Assembly: GCA_964594065.1 (NCBI GenBank)
Contig: CAZQKX010000002.1
Coordinates: 1-64,000 of the forward strand
From: 4572-13 sp964594065
GTDB taxonomy: Bacteria; Planctomycetota; Phycisphaerae; Sedimentisphaerales; Anaerohalosphaeraceae
Direction: 5' to 3'
DNA: 64,000 bases
Positions within the stretch are counted from its first letter, which is position 1. Each line of letters opens with the position of its first letter. The notes under the pieces are model-generated. The model was not told the DNA's origin, made no database searches, and saw nothing but the letters and a program-made list of their open reading frames with translations. This document shows, one piece after another, positions 61,634-64,000 of this stretch. The position numbers and the translations under genes were made by a program.

Positions 61634-62620
61634 TCAGGGATTTTTGATTCGTTCAACAGAAATCTTTTGATTGACGGTCAGCACCGGCAACGAATCACCC
61701 AGGGGCAGCATGAAAGAGGCGTTGACGTCCATGGTGTATTGCTGGGTATCGGTTTCAATGAGACCGTCGTTGACGTTGAAGATCTGCTGACCGCTGCCGT
61801 CCAGCGAAATGAACTTGTAGTTTCTCAGAAAACCCATCAGGCCGCGCATCTGGAAAGTCCCTTCATACGGCCGGGGATATTCAGAACTGGGTACATCTTC
61901 ACCGAGGGCATAAGTGCTCGTAATGACGGCCTTGGACTGCTGCGAATCATCGGTGATAAATGAATCCAGTGTGTAGGTTGTGATGCGTGCCGGTAGGTTG
62001 GGGATCGCCGCCGGCCAGGGGACCCATTGTTTGACCTGCCAGGTTTTGCCCGGTTCCATGCTTTCCAGCGGTTCTGTGATTGTCGATGTCGAATCCCATA
62101 GGTGCCACTGCATGGCAATGAAATCACTGATCATGTCGGGGTTTTTGATCCGTCCGGACTGCTTGTCTGTCTTGGCAAATGATTTATTGCCGAGTTGACG
62201 GACGATACGCTCCAGGTCGGCATAATCGGCGACCTCTCCGGTCGGTGAAAGCTGAAAAGTGAAAGTTTGTCCGGCCAGTGATTCCATCGCATCGGCCGCA
62301 CTTCGCCGGCCGCTTAATGATGAACGCGTCACTTTGGCGGATTTACAGGCGGCACTGATGCTGGTCAACCCAAAAGGATCGACCTCTGTCGGGGTGTATG
62401 TGATGACCACTTCCAGCTTTTCAGACATGGTTTGCGGCTTAGATTTTTTGCCTGAAGAACCACTGGTCAGATCGATCTTGGTCGTTCGTTCCGAGACCAT
62501 CCGATAGGTCATGGGGACATCTTTTTGAAAGTTAACCAGCAGCCAGTTTTGCTGTTGCTGACAGCCGATGAATAACATGCAGACACAGATGATCGACAGA
62601 TAAAAACACCGGCTTTTCAC
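61634..62620 (-). CDS. Lipoprotein, DUF6263-like
   Basis: 328 residues. Lipoprotein signal (CFYLSIICVCMLFIGC). The mature part is beta-rich: QKDVPMTYRMVSERTTKIDL, a VVITYTPTEVDPFGLTSI strand, TFQLSPTGEVADY, GKTWQVKQWVPWP and a C-terminal VNQKISVERI. The order (strand, PxGEV, W-rich turn) is the same as in the next lipoprotein (62659-63594), so the two are tandem paralogues. Function unknown; likely an envelope protein of the planctomycetes. Confidence 0.7.
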   Translation of the reverse strand: MKSRCFYLSIICVCMLFIGCQQQQNWLLVNFQKDVPMTYRMVSERTTKIDLTSGSSGKKSKPQTMSEKLEVVITYTPTEVDPFGLTSISAACKSAKVTRSSLSGRRSAADAMESLAGQTFTFQLSPTGEVADYADLERIVRQLGNKSFAKTDKQSGRIKNPDMISDFIAMQWHLWDSTSTITEPLESMEPGKTWQVKQWVPWPAAIPNLPARITTYTLDSFITDDSQQSKAVITSTYALGEDVPSSEYPRPYEGTFQMRGLMGFLRNYKFISLDGSGQQIFNVNDGLIETDTQQYTMDVNASFMLPLGDSLPVLTVNQKISVERIKNP

Positions 62621-62658
62621 GTCAAACCCCTTTATGCAAAAAACATCCTTGTGTTTGT

Positions 62659-63594
62659 TTAGTCCAGCTTTACGAGTTTGACCTTGTGGGTAAACTGCAT
62701 GGTCAGGGTGTCAGGGCCTTTGGCCGGATCGCCTTTCTCCGGCATTTCCTGTGCCAGATAGGTGCTGACGAGCGTTTCTTCCGAGCTCAGGACTGTTCCT
62801 GTGTCTGTGTCGATAACCATGGAGCCTGTATAATCGTCTTCATTGTCAAACATCTTGGCAAACATACCCATGCCGGTTCCAGAGGAGCCTTTGACCGGTT
62901 CGGCATCTTCGGCGGCGACCATCTCGACCGTGGCGACACCGCCGCTGACTTTTGACAGCGTATAGGTTTTTTTATATGACTTGGGTGCCAGCAGCCCCGG
63001 GGGAGAGGGGATAACCTGATTCCATGATTTGCCTGCTTTCAGTTTCGGCACGGTGTCTTTTGGCAGCGCTGCGACTTCATGCCGCTGGACAATGTTTACC
63101 TCATCAAGAATGTTTTTGATGATCTTTTTTTCATAACTTGCTGTCACGGCAGAAGCGGCTTGTTCCGCTTCCAGTACCTTAACGGTGCCATTGGGAGCGA
63201 TCTGGATCTGATAGCTTTGTCCCAGCAGTTTTCCCATCGGGCCTGCCTTATCTTTGCTGCTGTCAAACGAAAAACGGTTTTCGTTCTTATTGATGATATT
63301 GATCGCCAAACTGTCGATCGTGATCTTTGCGGTTGCGTTCCCTTCGGCATCGACGCTCTGGATCGTTTGTGTAAAGTCCATCTCGACGGTGGTTTTTGTT
63401 TGTTCTTCGCGGAGTTTGTCAAGATTGGGTTGCTCGAAACGGAAATCCTTGACGATTTCCGAAACGGATTTATATGATGTACTGTCTTCCGGAGAGAAGT
63501 TCAGACTCAGAGATGTGCTGGAACCACATCCGGAAACAATAATTGCCAAAACGATAGTCAATCCTGTCAAAGTTACAAATACCTTACGCGACAT
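62659..63594 (-). CDS. Lipoprotein, paralogue of the 61634 gene
   Basis: 311 residues from the ATG at 63594, chosen because GGAG lies six bases ahead; the frame to 63612 adds six residues. Lipobox near IIVSGCG (Cys about 22). The mature part parallels its neighbour: LNFSPEDSTSYKSVSEI, FTQTIQSVDAEGNATAKITIDSL, QIQIAPNGTVKVLEAE, GKSWNQVIPSP, and GSMVIDTDTGTVLSSEE before the end. It is the first gene of the group. Function unknown. Confidence 0.7.
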   Translation of the reverse strand: MSRKVFVTLTGLTIVLAIIVSGCGSSTSLSLNFSPEDSTSYKSVSEIVKDFRFEQPNLDKLREEQTKTTVEMDFTQTIQSVDAEGNATAKITIDSLAINIINKNENRFSFDSSKDKAGPMGKLLGQSYQIQIAPNGTVKVLEAEQAASAVTASYEKKIIKNILDEVNIVQRHEVAALPKDTVPKLKAGKSWNQVIPSPPGLLAPKSYKKTYTLSKVSGGVATVEMVAAEDAEPVKGSSGTGMGMFAKMFDNEDDYTGSMVIDTDTGTVLSSEETLVSTYLAQEMPEKGDPAKGPDTLTMQFTHKVKLVKLD

Positions 63595-63793
63595 CTTACT
63601 CTCCTTTGCCAAAAAGGTTCTCCGGTTTTATTTAACTAATTCCTTATAAAGAGATTATAGTCAGGAAAAAATATATTTACAACAGGAAATATGCCCGTTA
63701 ACAAAAAAAAAGGCACTTTTTGGATTTTACGGTTAATTATTCACAGAAATGAGGCCATGACGGTACTGTTGGCGCTAAAATCCGAATTTGAGG

Positions 63794-63822
63794 TTTGTAG
63801 AGGACTTCGTATTCGATATAAT
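63794..63822 (+). promoter_or_regulatory. Sigma70 promoter of ilvD
   Basis: TTTGTA (63794-63799), a 17-base spacer and a perfect TATAAT (63817-63822). Transcription would start near 63829, giving a leader of about 60 nt. The rest of the 293-bp gap (63595-63793) is AT-rich, with a poly-A tract at 63704-63712. No T-box or attenuator is seen. Confidence 0.6.
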
Positions 63823-63887
63823 CAAGGCTTTGCGAAATGAATGGAACAAGGCTGGTTGACGGTCTCGCGAATTTTTAGGAGATGATT

Positions 63888-64000
63888 ATGAGAAGTGACA
63901 CGGTAAAACAGGGATTTCAACGGGCCCCTCACCGCGGACTGCTGCGAGCGTGCGGGCTTAAATCAGGCGATATGAACAAGCCCTTTATTGCGGTTTGCAA
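63888..64000 (+). CDS. ilvD: Dihydroxy-acid dehydratase (partial, N-terminus)
   Basis: ATG at 63888 with AGGAG six bases ahead. The 37 complete codons read MRSDTVKQGFQRAPHRG, then LLRACGLKSGDM and KPFIAVC before the window ends. This matches the highly conserved IlvD/Edd N-terminus (MRSDTVKKGxxRAPHRSLL...KPFIGI). The enzyme dehydrates dihydroxy acids in branched-chain amino acid synthesis and needs an Fe-S cluster. Truncated by the window edge only. Confidence 0.9.
   Translation, partial: MRSDTVKQGFQRAPHRGLLRACGLKSGDMNKPFIAVC

Noticed and set aside
1..64000. CRISPR arrays, tRNAs, rRNAs, transposases, restriction or toxin-antitoxin systems
   Set aside because: No spaced direct repeats, tRNA-like sequences or recognisable proteins of these types were seen.

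Overview
The window looks like a scaffold from an anaerobic Planctomycetota genome of the Phycisphaerae/Sedimentisphaerales kind. This is an inference from gene content: pyruvate:ferredoxin oxidoreductase, a short ThiC, secreted proteins with GEVED, dockerin-type and PEP-CTERM modules, an ECF sigma/anti-sigma pair with an STN-domain protein, and a squalene-hopene-type cyclase. A run of ten Ns at 12761-12770 shows the scaffold was joined across a gap, so this is probably a metagenome or draft assembly. No rRNA, tRNA, CRISPR array, transposase or integrase was found.

Layout. 1-10.7 kb: a Wza-type polysaccharide export lipoprotein, a lipoprotein of unknown function, nifJ with its promoter and terminator, an M48 peptidase, a possible structured RNA, rodA, and an NrnA-type DHH phosphoesterase. 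11.2-19.4 kb: a secreted-protein island with four proteins that end in the same two-repeat, dockerin-like module (signature THTGYIPPAPP...DLQAIILLL, bracketed by a CPGDV cysteine and a C-terminal Cys-Pro), one PEP-CTERM protein, one lipoprotein and one pseudopilin. 19.8-29.6 kb: purD, a large AsmA-like protein, an SH3 protein, a rhomboid protease, an M24 peptidase, a 49-residue lipoprotein and a SYLF lipoprotein. 29.8-37.1 kb: a TPP riboswitch with a terminator, then thiC, a B12-binding-type radical SAM enzyme, a DUF116-polyprenyl synthetase fusion, a small alpha/alpha-toroid protein and a class II (DxDD) triterpene-type cyclase. These five genes are tightly packed and look like one operon. 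37.2-44.4 kb: galM, a small hypothetical gene, and a 5.8 kb segment bounded on both sides by the 3' end of recO (one intact gene, one decayed remnant). That segment holds a DUF2207 protein and a beta-helix/CARDB/dockerin protein. 44.4-52.5 kb: a compact eight-gene minus-strand operon purA-uppS-cdsA-phoH-pgpH-ybeY-corC-recO. 52.5-59.8 kb: three unknown genes, including a membrane protein with a kinase-like N-terminus, then pgpA and an ECF sigma/anti-sigma/STN operon. 60.0-64.0 kb: dgt, a HIT protein and two related lipoproteins on the minus strand, and the start of ilvD on the plus strand.

Two parts look most novel. One is the island of dockerin-like modules beside cohesin-like and PEP-CTERM proteins, which could be a surface-assembly system. 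The other is the riboswitch-led terpenoid operon, which has cyclisation and radical-SAM enzymes but no squalene synthase genes in view. Functions are inferred from recognisable motifs only; no database search was run.
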